From positions 1 through 63,745 of the forward strand of contig QIAA01000014.1 of assembly GCA_003224905.1 (NCBI GenBank): 63,745 nucleotides of DNA. Reading direction: 5' to 3'. The translations under genes were made by a program, and so were the position numbers. The stretch is from Acidobacteriota bacterium. GTDB lineage: Bacteria; Acidobacteriota; Terriglobia; Terriglobales; Acidobacteriaceae. A model generated the notes under the pieces. That model saw nothing but the letters and a program-made list of their open reading frames with translations, searched no databases and was not told where the DNA came from. Shown here piece by piece: positions 44,075 to 53,704 of this stretch (its first letter is position 1; each line of letters opens with the position of its first letter).

Positions 44075-45598
44075 ATGCATGCTCTAAGAACTCGAGCCGT
44101 CATTGGTTTTGCGTTCGGAACGATCCTCTGCTTGGCATGGGTTTCGGCGCCACTTCCGCAGGTAAACCTGCCCTTCGTGCCTCAAGCCTTTGCTCAAAAC
44201 ATCCTTGGCTTTACTGAACGGGTTTCCAGTCAATCCAATGCCACCGAGCCGTCGGTCGCCGTGGATCGCTCCGACGGCACCGTATACGTCGCCTGGCAGG
44301 CCAGCGGCACACATGTCGCGCGTTCCGACAACGGTGGGCGAACGTTCGTAGAGACACCTATCGCCAACCTGTTCGGGTCTGACGTCGGCGATGTCGATGT
44401 CCGAGTAGGTGGGCCCACACCTTCCGGCACGCACCGCGTATATGTCTCCTCCCTTGAGGAACTGCCACTGGTCCTCCAGACCCATGTCGCATATAGCGAC
44501 GATCGGGGTGCGACTTGGACTATCAACAATCTCGCTGCAGTTAATCCATCGTTTATCGACAGGCCGTGGCTGGCGGTTTTTCCGAGTAAGACATCCGCGG
44601 ACCGGGATCAGGTCTACATCAGCTATCACGACTTTTCGGCCAGTCAAATCAATGTGGCGGCTTCGAACGATGGCGGGCAGACCTTCGGTCCGTCGGTCGA
44701 TGTGCTTGCGCAAAACGTTCTGGCCCAAACGCAATCGTTCTGCAACACCATTCCGAGCGACATCGAGGTCGATCCGCAAACCGGCGAAGTCTACGTCCAA
44801 TGGATCACCGCCGACCCCCTGGCCAACACGACCCAGGGTTGCAACGTCAGCCAGATCGAAAATTTTCATCAGGTGTGGGTGGCGCACTCCCCACCTGCAG
44901 TGGGAGCCGGGGCGGCGGCGACCACGAACTGGGTAAACGATGCACACCTGGTGTTTGACGGCAACATAGGCCGTACGTGGCAGACGAACACCGACAGAAT
45001 CTTCGCCACGCTAGCGGTCGATGATTCTGGTGTGTCTGGAGTGACGGGTAACGTCTACTCCGTCTTTCCGGACAATTTAGCTGCGGCCGGCAACAACGAT
45101 ATCTGGTTCACGCATTCGAGCAATAAGGGACAGTCGTGGGCGCCGCCCAGGAAAGTCAACCGCGATACAGGGACTCACTACTTCCCCTGGATTGCAGCCG
45201 GCAGCACCGGGCGCGTGGACTTTATCTGGCTTACCACGCCGGACCTCAGTCCCTCGGACACGGCCCGGTCGCCCTGGACCGTGACTTTCGCCCAGACAAC
45301 CAACGGCACTTCCGCCACTCCCAAATTCAGCCAGACCAGCGCCTCGAGCAATGTCATGCACGTGGGCGGGATCTGCACCAACGGCATCTTCTGCACCGTC
45401 ACTGGCGGGAACCGCGATCTGGCGGACTCTATCTCCATTGCCATCGACCGTGGAGGCAGTCCATCCCTGGTCTGGACGGACCAAGGCAGTGTTTTCCAAG
45501 GCCCAAGCCATATTACTTACGGGTGCCTGACGGCGCAGCAGTCCGCCATCGTGGGAGCAAGTCAGGGCCTCAGCTGTAAAGGGCCGGCGGGCCCTTAG
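44075..45598 (+). CDS. Secreted sialidase-fold (Asp-box) protein, first of tandem pair
   Basis: The 507-aa product has a signal peptide ending near QAFAQ and a six-bladed sialidase-like propeller. Asp-box-type motifs SDNGGRTF, SDDRGATW, SNDGGQTF and SSNKGQSW are present. There is no clear sialidase Arg triad or FRIP, so hydrolase activity is not supported, and a binding or adhesive role is as likely. The late NRDLADSISIAID and SLVWTD segments resemble the end of the next gene's propeller. ATG 44075 follows GAGGCGG by about 10 bases; an in-frame start at 44018 adds 19 basic residues. It is 20 bases upstream of the paralogue, so an operon is likely. Confidence 0.8.
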   Translation: MHALRTRAVIGFAFGTILCLAWVSAPLPQVNLPFVPQAFAQNILGFTERVSSQSNATEPSVAVDRSDGTVYVAWQASGTHVARSDNGGRTFVETPIANLFGSDVGDVDVRVGGPTPSGTHRVYVSSLEELPLVLQTHVAYSDDRGATWTINNLAAVNPSFIDRPWLAVFPSKTSADRDQVYISYHDFSASQINVAASNDGGQTFGPSVDVLAQNVLAQTQSFCNTIPSDIEVDPQTGEVYVQWITADPLANTTQGCNVSQIENFHQVWVAHSPPAVGAGAAATTNWVNDAHLVFDGNIGRTWQTNTDRIFATLAVDDSGVSGVTGNVYSVFPDNLAAAGNNDIWFTHSSNKGQSWAPPRKVNRDTGTHYFPWIAAGSTGRVDFIWLTTPDLSPSDTARSPWTVTFAQTTNGTSATPKFSQTSASSNVMHVGGICTNGIFCTVTGGNRDLADSISIAIDRGGSPSLVWTDQGSVFQGPSHITYGCLTAQQSAIVGASQGLSCKGPAGP

Positions 45599-45618
45599 AG
45601 CTATTGGAGGAAAATGCG

Positions 45619-47934
45619 ATGAAAAAGCTGATGATGTTGTCCTTCTGGGGAGCCATATTGCTGTTTAGCGTAGCTCCTCTCGCCGCCCAGAACACCGTTG
45701 ATGTCCTCGGCGGGCCACAGCCGGCCAACGGGCCGATACCAGCGGTCTGGTCCACGACCTCCAACGCGGGCTCGGATATCAGCTCGGCGATTACGGCGAA
45801 CTTCGTTTTCGCCTCCAATGGCGGAGCTTTGCCTACCGACTTCCCGGCCGCAACGAGAGGGCAAATCTGCCTGGCTGATACCCGTGATCTGACCGGCACC
45901 ACGCTTTTCGGCCAAATAGCTGCGAACTGTCAGACTGCCGGAGGCGTCGCTCTCCTGCTCATACGCGACAGTGCCGTCACCGCCCCGTCAGCTATCCCGG
46001 TGTTTGTTATATCCACGGCCAACGGGGACTTCTTAAGGAACACCTCCGGGTTCAACGCGACCACCGGACTTTCCAATTACACGATCCGAATCAATGTGGC
46101 TGTGGCCGTTCCGCCCAGCAATCCTACCGGTCAGCACAACTGCCCGAATGGTCAGGCCGCCCCAGCGTTCGTTGGTACGGGAACCGCCAAGTACACCCCC
46201 AATGAGAGTCTGTGTCTGCCCGCGGGAGCGGGGCAGGCTGTCGAGCCCAGCATGACCGTGGATTCGCAGGGCACAATCTACATCCAGTCCATCCGCGGAG
46301 TCCCCGGCGGTCTTGACCTCTGGCGCTGGTATCGGACCGCAGACGGCGGCCCGAACGCTAACGGCACGCTGCCGTTCAAGTACGAAGCGCAGCCTGATTG
46401 CGGCATGTTCGTAACCCCGTTCTGCACTGCGAGTGGGTTCGCGCCGGGAGGAGGCGACGGCGACGTTGCCGTCAACAAGCCGGATCCCGCGAACTCGAAC
46501 ATTCCAAATCTGGCGGTGGTCAGCCTCAGCGCTGCGGAAGTCACCGGCAGCAATTCCACCAATCGCGCGGATACCTACAGCACTCCGAACCCGGCCACCG
46601 CCGGAGTTCCCTTCGACGATCGCATGTGGATCAATGGCTACAACGATCCTTCGCACGTCTACATGGAGTACCACGATTTCGGCACCACTTCCCAAATCTT
46701 TGTGCAACGCTCGGCGGATGGAGGCGAGAGCTACACTGACGCGCTGGGAGAGGTAGTTGATGCTGCGACTGAACCGAGCGTCGGCCCTCCTACCGGCAAC
46801 ATCGCCGGGCAGATCAAGGTGGACACCAGCAGTTGCTCAAGCCATGGCAATCTGTATCAGATCTTTGTGGGCCCTGACAATCCTCTGGACAATTCACACA
46901 ACAGCCTCGCATTTATGAATGCTGCCTACGTGGGCGTGGCCACGGGCGTCAGTCTCACCAATCCCACTCTCTCGTTCACTGACCACAAAATTTTCAGTTG
47001 CGGCGCGGGTTCCACGTGTCCTTCCGGGGCCGGCCTCGGCAACTTGTTCCCCGCGCTCGCGGTGGACAACTTCGGATACTTGTACGCCACCTGGGCGGAT
47101 AACACTGATGTCTACTACTCATTCTCGAACAATCAGGGGACGCGCTGGTCTCCGGCGATCAAGGTGACCCGGAATACGACGCAAGCCGGAAAGTCGAACC
47201 TGTTCCCCTGGATCGCCGCTGACGGCAACGGCCACGTGGCCATCGCATGGTATGGCGCCGATGTAGCCGGCAATTCGAACATGGTCTCGACGACCAACAC
47301 ACACTGGAACGTGTTCGTTGCGGAGAGCGTCAATGGCCATGCCATCTCGCCGGTTTTCGCCATGAGCCAGGCCACCGACCACTCCAACCACACCGGGCAG
47401 ATCTCAACCGGCGGCCTGCTGGGCAGCTCCGACCGCAGCCTGGCCGACTTTTTCCAGATCGCGATGGACCCGAGCCATCTCGTCAACATTACTTATGCGG
47501 ATAATCATGCGGGCCCGTCTGTCTCGTACTTCACGCGGCAAAAGAAGGCAGCCGCCGGCATCTCCACCGAAGGCAAATGTGCAGGGACCGCCCACGAAGC
47601 TGGCGGTAACGGCCACGAAAATGGAAAGCATGGCGGCCAGGCCCAGTTCAGCTTCAACTACGACGATTCCGACCAACCAACTGGCAGCGCATCCTACAGC
47701 GATTCTGGTTCCGGAGTTGTATTTCAGACCACGCAGGTCCCGGCCGCGACCTTTAACCAGGTTGCGCACACCGTGACCCTCACCGGGGCTGGCACCAACA
47801 ATGGACGCGCGGTAACGTACACCATCGTCGCTGCCGACAGCTCACTGACGCCTCCAGGATTGTTTAGCATCACGCTCAGCGATGGGTACAACAACAGCAG
47901 CAACCTGCTTGACGGCAGCGTTACCGTCTACTAA
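45619..47934 (+). CDS. Secreted multi-domain sialidase-fold protein, second of tandem pair
   Basis: The 771-aa product has a signal peptide (to about LAAQ) and an N-terminal domain to about residue 160 with the look of a protease-associated (PA) fold, including LLIRDSAVTAPSAIPVFVIS. A propeller with Asp-box-like RSADGGESY and SNNQGTRWS follows. The last 95 residues or so (QAQFSFNYDDSDQ to VTVY) match a C-terminal beta-domain I know from acidobacterial secreted proteins. ATG 45619 has GGAGG 8 bases upstream; the in-frame TTG 45604 precedes the ribosome site. Shared stretches with the first gene (FPWIAA; LADF/LADS) show tandem duplication followed by domain gain. The ligand or substrate is unknown. 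Confidence 0.8.
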   Translation: MKKLMMLSFWGAILLFSVAPLAAQNTVDVLGGPQPANGPIPAVWSTTSNAGSDISSAITANFVFASNGGALPTDFPAATRGQICLADTRDLTGTTLFGQIAANCQTAGGVALLLIRDSAVTAPSAIPVFVISTANGDFLRNTSGFNATTGLSNYTIRINVAVAVPPSNPTGQHNCPNGQAAPAFVGTGTAKYTPNESLCLPAGAGQAVEPSMTVDSQGTIYIQSIRGVPGGLDLWRWYRTADGGPNANGTLPFKYEAQPDCGMFVTPFCTASGFAPGGGDGDVAVNKPDPANSNIPNLAVVSLSAAEVTGSNSTNRADTYSTPNPATAGVPFDDRMWINGYNDPSHVYMEYHDFGTTSQIFVQRSADGGESYTDALGEVVDAATEPSVGPPTGNIAGQIKVDTSSCSSHGNLYQIFVGPDNPLDNSHNSLAFMNAAYVGVATGVSLTNPTLSFTDHKIFSCGAGSTCPSGAGLGNLFPALAVDNFGYLYATWADNTDVYYSFSNNQGTRWSPAIKVTRNTTQAGKSNLFPWIAADGNGHVAIAWYGADVAGNSNMVSTTNTHWNVFVAESVNGHAISPVFAMSQATDHSNHTGQISTGGLLGSSDRSLADFFQIAMDPSHLVNITYADNHAGPSVSYFTRQKKAAAGISTEGKCAGTAHEAGGNGHENGKHGGQAQFSFNYDDSDQPTGSASYSDSGSGVVFQTTQVPAATFNQVAHTVTLTGAGTNNGRAVTYTIVAADSSLTPPGLFSITLSDGYNNSSNLLDGSVTVY

Positions 47935-48057
47935 AGGTAAATCCGCACCAGGCCGGGAGGCCGGCGCACGGTAGGTCTCCCGAGGGTAAATGCGGGCTCA
48001 CAAAAGATCACAGGCGGAGAGGCATACCGAGACTTTACTTATCGGTAAAACTCTGAA

Positions 48058-48117
48058 TCACTGCTGTACCGTAAACACCATAAAATAATCCATCCCGTCT
48101 TTCACAAAATCATACCG
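48058..48117 (-). pseudogene. Remnant of the secreted methyltransferase C-terminus
   Basis: Minus-strand codons ending at 48058 read YDFVKDGMDYFMVFTVQQ, nearly the same as the end of the methyltransferase at 2949 (YDFVKDGMDYFLVFTAQR). Similarity continues past the stop, with shared GGTAAAAC...TGAATCA and AGATCACAGG segments, but no upstream methyltransferase sequence is left. It is a decayed partial copy, either of this gene or of a close relative. Confidence 0.8.
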
Positions 48118-48217
48118 CCAGTCGGGCAAGGCGCGGAATCGCTGTGGGACGAATCCCACTTGCGAAAATCGTGGATTCGGAGATACGATTCGCGGCGCAC
48201 AAGTGTGGAGGTGGGTT

Positions 48218-49354
48218 ATGACGCGCACCCGCGTTTCGTGTCTGATCATCTTTCTGGTTGCGCTTTCGCAGGTGGGAAATGCGCAGCTGGACAGGATCGT
48301 AATTCCGGCAGGCACACCTGAAGATCAGGCGCTGCAGGCGGTCTCGAAGGAAGAGGACGGGCAGAAAAAGCTGGCTATGTACGAGGATTTCCTACAGAAG
48401 TTTTCGTCCAATCCGGCGGCCGTGGCTTACGGCAACTGGCAAATTTCCCAGTACTACCAGAACGCAGGCGATCTGCAGAAGGCGCTCAATTACGGCGACA
48501 AGGCAATGGCGGGCTCGGCGCACAATCTGGATATTCTGGTTTCGCAGGCCAACATTGCGCAGCAGGCGAAGAACAATGCCAAGCTTATGGATTATGCGCT
48601 GCGCGGAGGCGACATTTATAACTCGATCTCCAAAGAAACGAAGCCGGAGGGGATGAGCGATCAGGATTTCGCGAACCACCAGGCGGAAGAGAAAAATGGC
48701 GCGAAGGGATCGTACGAGTTTCTGGAGTCGGCTGCGTTTAACGTCATCATAGATGAAAGCGATGCCAAGAAGCGGATGGCGTACATTGAGCGGTTTACCC
48801 CGGCGTTTCCCAATTCGCGGTTCGACGAGTCAATCGCGTCGTATGCGATGATGTCGCTGTCAGATCTGAGAGATATGAATCGGTTGGTCTCGTACGGAGA
48901 GAAGAGTCTGGCTGCGAATCCGAACAATTTGCCTACGTTGTTGCTTTTAGCAGGTGCGTACGTGGACGATCCGAAACCGGGTAGTCTGCCCAAGGCGGTG
49001 ACATACTCGCAGAAGGCGATCGAAGCAGCTAAGGCCGATGCGCCGGATGCAGACCGCTCACGCAAGCTCTCAGCTGGCGTGGCCCATTCAACTCTTGGAT
49101 ACGCATACATGAAACAGGACAAGACCGCGGCTGCCATTCCGGAGCTGAAAGCTGCCGCTGGTTTGCTGAAGGGACAGGATAACCAGCAGTACGCGATTGC
49201 GGAATATCGTCTGGGCTATGCGTATGCCAAACTGAGTAAGGTGACTGAAGCGCGGGATGCTTTGAATGAGGCAGTGAAGATTCCCGGGCCGGTGCAGCAA
49301 CCCTCGCAGGATTTGCTGGCGAAGGTGAATGCGGCGAGAGCGAAGGGGAGATGA
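48218..49354 (+). CDS. Exported TPR-repeat protein
   Basis: The 378-aa product has a signal peptide (LIIFLVALSQVGNAQ) followed by tetratricopeptide-like repeats. Repeats with the usual small and aromatic positions are AVAYGNWQISQYYQNAGDL, THSTLGYAYMKQDKTAAAI and AIAEYRLGYAYAKLSKVTE. TPR domains assemble protein complexes, and no enzyme motif is visible. ATG 48218 has GGAGGTGGG immediately upstream; an earlier ATG 48203 overlaps that ribosome site. A GTGGGA-CGAA-TCCCAC hairpin at 48144-48159 lies in the leader region. The gene stands alone. Confidence 0.85.
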   Translation: MTRTRVSCLIIFLVALSQVGNAQLDRIVIPAGTPEDQALQAVSKEEDGQKKLAMYEDFLQKFSSNPAAVAYGNWQISQYYQNAGDLQKALNYGDKAMAGSAHNLDILVSQANIAQQAKNNAKLMDYALRGGDIYNSISKETKPEGMSDQDFANHQAEEKNGAKGSYEFLESAAFNVIIDESDAKKRMAYIERFTPAFPNSRFDESIASYAMMSLSDLRDMNRLVSYGEKSLAANPNNLPTLLLLAGAYVDDPKPGSLPKAVTYSQKAIEAAKADAPDADRSRKLSAGVAHSTLGYAYMKQDKTAAAIPELKAAAGLLKGQDNQQYAIAEYRLGYAYAKLSKVTEARDALNEAVKIPGPVQQPSQDLLAKVNAARAKGR

Positions 49355-49447
49355 GTTGCGGACGGTCAAGTGCGTCTGCGAACTGATTGCGAGGCTCGGA
49401 CGGAAGCTAATGCATAGATCCTTAGTAAAGATGAACTTGAATAGCTC

Positions 49448-50092
49448 TCATTGACGCACGAGGTCGTCGGAGAGCAGGCGGGCCTTGAGGGCGAGGTTAC
49501 GGGCGCGCTGCAGGTCTCCGGCAGCATCCGCTTCTTTTGCTTGCTCTATGTATTTGCGAATCTGGCTGACCACATCCTGCTGACTAGTGTTGAGCTGGCG
49601 GCCTGACATCTTCTGCAAGTTCGTATCCGCTGTGGTCAGCAATTGGATTGTGTTTTGCCGCTCGGAGGAAGCTTCGTTGTCGCTGAGACCCGGTGAGAGC
49701 TGAATGACCGGCTCCTCGGTACTGCCGTTTCGCACCACGCGTTTGCCGGGATCCGGCCCCTGTTTCGTGGCTGTGGGCTTGCGCTTGCGATGTTTCTTCT
49801 TCTTCGACGCTGACGTCGATTTGGTTTGCTTCTGAGGAGTGGTTGCTTTTGGCGTCGGGCTCGTTGCTGCAGGTGGCGTCTGGTCAGTTTTGGGCTCGTT
49901 TGTTTGAGGTTGTTGACTGGCGCCAGGTGGCGTAGCGGGATTGTTCGGGGGAGGAGCCGGAGCAGCGTTTTGAGGGGAGTCGGGCGGGGTCTGTGGCTCC
50001 TGGGCGAAATCAATTCTTTGCGGCTGGCCGCCCGACGCCGCCGAGCTTAAGGCAACACATAATCCGAGGATAGCGGCCAGAGGCATACTCAC
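49448..50092 (-). CDS. Exported Pro/Lys-rich protein with C-terminal helices
   Basis: The 214-aa product has a signal peptide (to about SSAAS), a Pro/Gln/Thr-rich stretch of about 60 residues and a Lys/Arg cluster (SASKKKKHRKRKP). A C-terminal 90-residue helical part follows (EEPVIQLSPGLSDNEASSERQ; QQDVVSQIRKYIEQAKEADAAGDLQRARNLALKARLL). The tail resembles short TPR-like helices. I do not recognise a function. It follows the histidine kinase gene on the same strand, 62 bases away, so it may be its third operon member and a cell-envelope partner. Confidence 0.7.
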   Translation of the reverse strand: MSMPLAAILGLCVALSSAASGGQPQRIDFAQEPQTPPDSPQNAAPAPPPNNPATPPGASQQPQTNEPKTDQTPPAATSPTPKATTPQKQTKSTSASKKKKHRKRKPTATKQGPDPGKRVVRNGSTEEPVIQLSPGLSDNEASSERQNTIQLLTTADTNLQKMSGRQLNTSQQDVVSQIRKYIEQAKEADAAGDLQRARNLALKARLLSDDLVRQ

Positions 50093-50153
50093 TTCATTTG
50101 ATGCTCAACGGAAACAAGTCGTCCAAGTCTATTGATGGCTTCAATTCCTATTA

Positions 50154-52019
50154 TTAGGTACGCACAGCGGCTTCCTTCAAGACATCGGAGTGTGACTCAA
50201 CCAGGGGCAGGCGAAGGTGAAAAGTCGTGCCCTGGTCCTGTGCCGTTTCGAAATCCACGGAGCCGTCATGCCACTGCAAGATCTGGTAAGTCTGAGCCAG
50301 GCCAATTCCGCTGCCGCCTTTCTTGGTGGTGAAGTACAGCTCGAAGATTTTTTCCTGGATTTCGGGTGAAATTCCGCTGCCCTGATCGCGAATGTCGGTG
50401 ATCACGATTTCGTCTTCGCGCTGCGCTGAAATCGTTAATGTGCCGCCCTGGGGCATGGCCTGGATTCCGTTCAACACCACGTTCAAGATCGCCTGCTTCA
50501 TGAAGTCTGTGTCCACTTTCACCCAAAGCGCCTCGGAGGAAAGTTGAGAAGCGACGGTTACGTTATGCTGCTCGGCCTCAGGGGTTGCGAGAAGCGTTAC
50601 ATCTTCAATTAATTGCCGGAAGTCGATCTCTTCCAAGCGAAGATCTCGAGGACGCGTGAAATCCACCAGTATCTGTACTACGCGGTCGAGGCGGTGGATT
50701 TCGCTGCCGATGATGTCGATGTGCCGGCGGGTGTCAGGGTCGATCTGCTTGAGCTTGCTCTGCAGCAACTGCAGATGCAGTACGATGGCGTTAATGGGGT
50801 TCTTGACTTCATGCGCAACGCCGCGAGTAAGGCGTCCGCTGGCGGAAAGGCGCCGCGACATTTCGATTTCGTCTTCAATCTTATGAACAGACTCGGCATC
50901 ACGGATGGTAAGCAGCGCGCCTATAGGACTGCCCTTTTGCTGGATGAAATCTAAAGAGACTTGCACCGGTTTGCCGCTGGGGGATTCAATCTCGCGTTGA
51001 ACGATCGCACTCCGGCGATGAAAGGAGTCGAGTATCAATGATCCCAGGTGCGAGCCGGAAGAGAAAATCTCTTTTACCGAACGGCCCAACAGATCGCGCC
51101 GCGGACGGCCGAGGAAACGTTCAACGGAAGCGCTTACGAGCACGACTCGTGAATCGCGGGTGAAGAGCATGAGGCCATCCTGCAGATTGGCCATGATCTG
51201 ATCGACGTTGTCCTTCAGGGCAGAAAAGATCTCTTTAGCGTCGCGCATCTTCCGGCCCAGATTGGCGACCTTCAGATTCACCATGCCGTATTCGTCGCGT
51301 CCCACTTCCTGCGCCACGACAGCGTCAGGGTTACCGGCCGTGACGCTGTCCAGGCTACGGCTCAAACGCTCAAGTGGTCCCAACGCGATATGTGAAAGCA
51401 GTGCCGCGACGAAGACTGAAAGCAGAATCGAAAGCCCGGAAAAGATGACTGCGCGCTGCAGGCGCGGCGTGAGTTCATTCCTCAGAAACAAGGTGGAGAC
51501 ACCTACGCGAATGTTGCCGAATGGAGCGTTATCGAGCTGCAGAGGCATGCGAATGTCGTAAACGGTGGGTGGGTGATAGACCATGCGAAGCTGTTCACGG
51601 AATTTTGCATTCTGCACGAGCTGAAAGTCCGGCCGGTTTGGAACCTGCTTGCCGATGAGGTCAGGGTTGGTGTGAAGGATAGCTTTGCTGACATCGTCGA
51701 CAATGGCGGCATCGTAGATCATTGGCCAACTCCCAACCACAGATGCGAGGGCGTTGTTCAGATCGCGGTCTGTGCCGAGATAGTAGGCGACGCCGCGGCG
51801 GACAGCATCGGGATCATTCGTGTTCACCCGCGTGCTGCTGAGGTCGGGAGCTGCATTGGCAGCCAAGTAGGCAAGGTTGGACGCGAGCTGGGATGCCGAC
51901 TCATGCGCTGTGGTCACTTGTTGCCGCAATAATTCGGACACGTACAGGTAGGAAAAGGCGGAGACGAGCGCCGCCACCATGAAGGTGATTGCCAGGACGA
52001 TTGTAGTCTTGCGGCGCAT
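50154..52019 (-). CDS. Membrane-bound sensor histidine kinase with HAMP and PAS domains
   Basis: The 621-aa kinase has TM1 at about 7-28, an extracytoplasmic sensor to about 185, and TM2 at about 190-215 (IFSGLSILLSVFVAALL). A HAMP region (LSRSLDSVTAGNPDA) and a PAS-like domain with FLGRPRRDLLGRSVKEIF at about 310-330 follow. HisKA has GVAHEVKNPINAIVLHL as the His box. HATPase_c carries the expected ITDIRDQGSGISPEIQEKIF and GSGIGLAQTYQI. All key residues are present. The regulator gene lies 27 bases upstream on the same strand, giving a regulator-then-kinase operon. The signal it senses is not evident. Confidence 0.93.
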   Translation of the reverse strand: MRRKTTIVLAITFMVAALVSAFSYLYVSELLRQQVTTAHESASQLASNLAYLAANAAPDLSSTRVNTNDPDAVRRGVAYYLGTDRDLNNALASVVGSWPMIYDAAIVDDVSKAILHTNPDLIGKQVPNRPDFQLVQNAKFREQLRMVYHPPTVYDIRMPLQLDNAPFGNIRVGVSTLFLRNELTPRLQRAVIFSGLSILLSVFVAALLSHIALGPLERLSRSLDSVTAGNPDAVVAQEVGRDEYGMVNLKVANLGRKMRDAKEIFSALKDNVDQIMANLQDGLMLFTRDSRVVLVSASVERFLGRPRRDLLGRSVKEIFSSGSHLGSLILDSFHRRSAIVQREIESPSGKPVQVSLDFIQQKGSPIGALLTIRDAESVHKIEDEIEMSRRLSASGRLTRGVAHEVKNPINAIVLHLQLLQSKLKQIDPDTRRHIDIIGSEIHRLDRVVQILVDFTRPRDLRLEEIDFRQLIEDVTLLATPEAEQHNVTVASQLSSEALWVKVDTDFMKQAILNVVLNGIQAMPQGGTLTISAQREDEIVITDIRDQGSGISPEIQEKIFELYFTTKKGGSGIGLAQTYQILQWHDGSVDFETAQDQGTTFHLRLPLVESHSDVLKEAAVRT

Positions 52020-52046
52020 GAGATATGTCCTGAGGGGCCGTCAGGA

Positions 52047-53453
52047 CTAACCTGGCTGCCCTTCCTTGACTGGAGCGGCGTCTGCGGCAGCGCTGCCGTA
52101 CTCCTTCAATTTATTATGCAGGGTTTTCAGGCTAATACCCAGAATTTCGGCGGCGCGGGTCTTGTTGTTGTTCGTGGCCTCAAGTGTTTTAAGAATCAAG
52201 AGCTTTTCTGCCTGTTCAACAGTCGTGCCAACGTCCAGGCGAACGGCATCCCCATCATCGGCCGAAGTGCGGAGCGTGGTTTGTCCGAAACCCGGGGGCA
52301 AATGCTTTGTTTCCACAACTGCAGCTTCGCAGACGATCACGGCGCGCTCCAGGGTGTTGCGCAATTCGCGCACATTTCCAGGCCACGAATAATTCGTAAA
52401 CGCATTTAATACGGCTTCGCTGACTGCGGCCACCTTGCGGCCATGCTTTGTATTCATCTCGCCGAGAAGCTCCTGCACGAGTTCCGGGATGTCATCTTTG
52501 TGCTCACGCAAAGGCGGCATGTGGATGTTGAACACGTTAAGACGATAGTAGAGATCATTGCGAAGCTCACCGTGCGCCACGGCCTCTTCCGGTACTTTGT
52601 TCGTGGCGGCAAGAACTCGCACGTCAACGGTGGTTTCCACCTTGCTGCCCAAGCGACGTAACTTGCGATCTTCAAGCACGCGGAGCAGCTTGGCTTGGGT
52701 GGCGACGGGCATTTCGCCGATCTCGTCGAGGAGAAGCGTACCCCCCTCGGCCAGTTCGAAGCAGCCGGTGCGGCGCTCCAATGCGCCGGTGAATGCGCCT
52801 TTTTCGTGACCGAAGACTTCGCTTTCGATCAGAGTTTCTGGAATGGCGGCACAATTAATAGGAATGAAGGGTTTGCCATGGCGGGGACTGAGATCATGTA
52901 CGGTGCGCGCCACCAGTTCTTTTCCGGTGCCACTGGCGCCTGTAATCAGAACCGAAGCGGTGCTGGGCGCGACCATTTCAATCAGACGGAAAATCTCCTG
53001 CATCTTCTTGGATGATCCGACCAGGCTGCCGAGCGAGCCTGCGTCGCGCAATTTTCGGCGCGTGACTTCAAGTTCGGTCCGCGTGCCAAGCAGGGCAGAA
53101 GCGTTTTGCAGAATCGTGCGCAGCCGATTGGTGTCGATGGGTTTGGTGATGTAGTCGTAGGCGCCCATTCGCATGGCTTGCACTGCGGTGTCAATCGTGC
53201 CTTGCGCGGTAACGACTACGACGGCCATGGTGTTGGCATCGGTAGCGAGGCGCTCCAGGAGCTCGAGTCCACCCATGCGCGGCATCTTCATATCCGTGAT
53301 GACGATGGAAGGCGACCAACTGCCTGCCTTTTCCAGACCTTCGGCTCCATCTTTGGCGGTTTCAGCGCGATAGCCCCAAGCGGTGACGAGTTCTGCCAGT
53401 CCGGTGCGCTCGTTTTCTTCATCCTCGACAATTAGGACTCGTTCCTGTCCCAT
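52047..53453 (-). CDS. Sigma-54-dependent response regulator (NtrC family)
   Basis: The 468-aa product has a receiver (VLIVEDEENER; phospho-Asp near 54 in IVITDMKMPRMGG) and an AAA+ module with GASGTGKELVARTVH, GAFTGA and LLLDEIGEMP. A Fis-type helix-turn-helix is seen as NNNKTRAAEILGISLKTLHNKLKEYG near 420-450. It pairs with the adjacent kinase. It is divergent from the OmpA-like gene, with about 250 bases between, a typical place for its target promoter, but I found no strong sigma-54 box there. Confidence 0.95.
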   Translation of the reverse strand: MGQERVLIVEDEENERTGLAELVTAWGYRAETAKDGAEGLEKAGSWSPSIVITDMKMPRMGGLELLERLATDANTMAVVVVTAQGTIDTAVQAMRMGAYDYITKPIDTNRLRTILQNASALLGTRTELEVTRRKLRDAGSLGSLVGSSKKMQEIFRLIEMVAPSTASVLITGASGTGKELVARTVHDLSPRHGKPFIPINCAAIPETLIESEVFGHEKGAFTGALERRTGCFELAEGGTLLLDEIGEMPVATQAKLLRVLEDRKLRRLGSKVETTVDVRVLAATNKVPEEAVAHGELRNDLYYRLNVFNIHMPPLREHKDDIPELVQELLGEMNTKHGRKVAAVSEAVLNAFTNYSWPGNVRELRNTLERAVIVCEAAVVETKHLPPGFGQTTLRTSADDGDAVRLDVGTTVEQAEKLLILKTLEATNNNKTRAAEILGISLKTLHNKLKEYGSAAADAAPVKEGQPG

Positions 53454-53704
53454 AAGGTTCAGGTCATTATTGAGGTTTCAGCGCCAGCCTGCAAGCTGAG
53501 AGAAGTCGGGTGTCGGCTTCGCGACAACCGGGGGTGTTTAGAGGTCAGTGTCCCCCCGGTTCGGTGGATATTCTTTGTGCTTGCTATGAGATACAATCGG
53601 TTGCGAGCATATCACTCAGTCACCAACAATTTCACCAATCACGTGCGGGCTCCCGGTCGTGCGTGCAAAAGATTGCGATGTCAGCAAAACTCCCGGAGGA
53701 TAGC

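Noticed and set aside
44084..44947. 287-codon frame antisense to the first sialidase-fold gene
   Set aside because: No family features; the plus-strand gene has a signal peptide and Asp-boxes.
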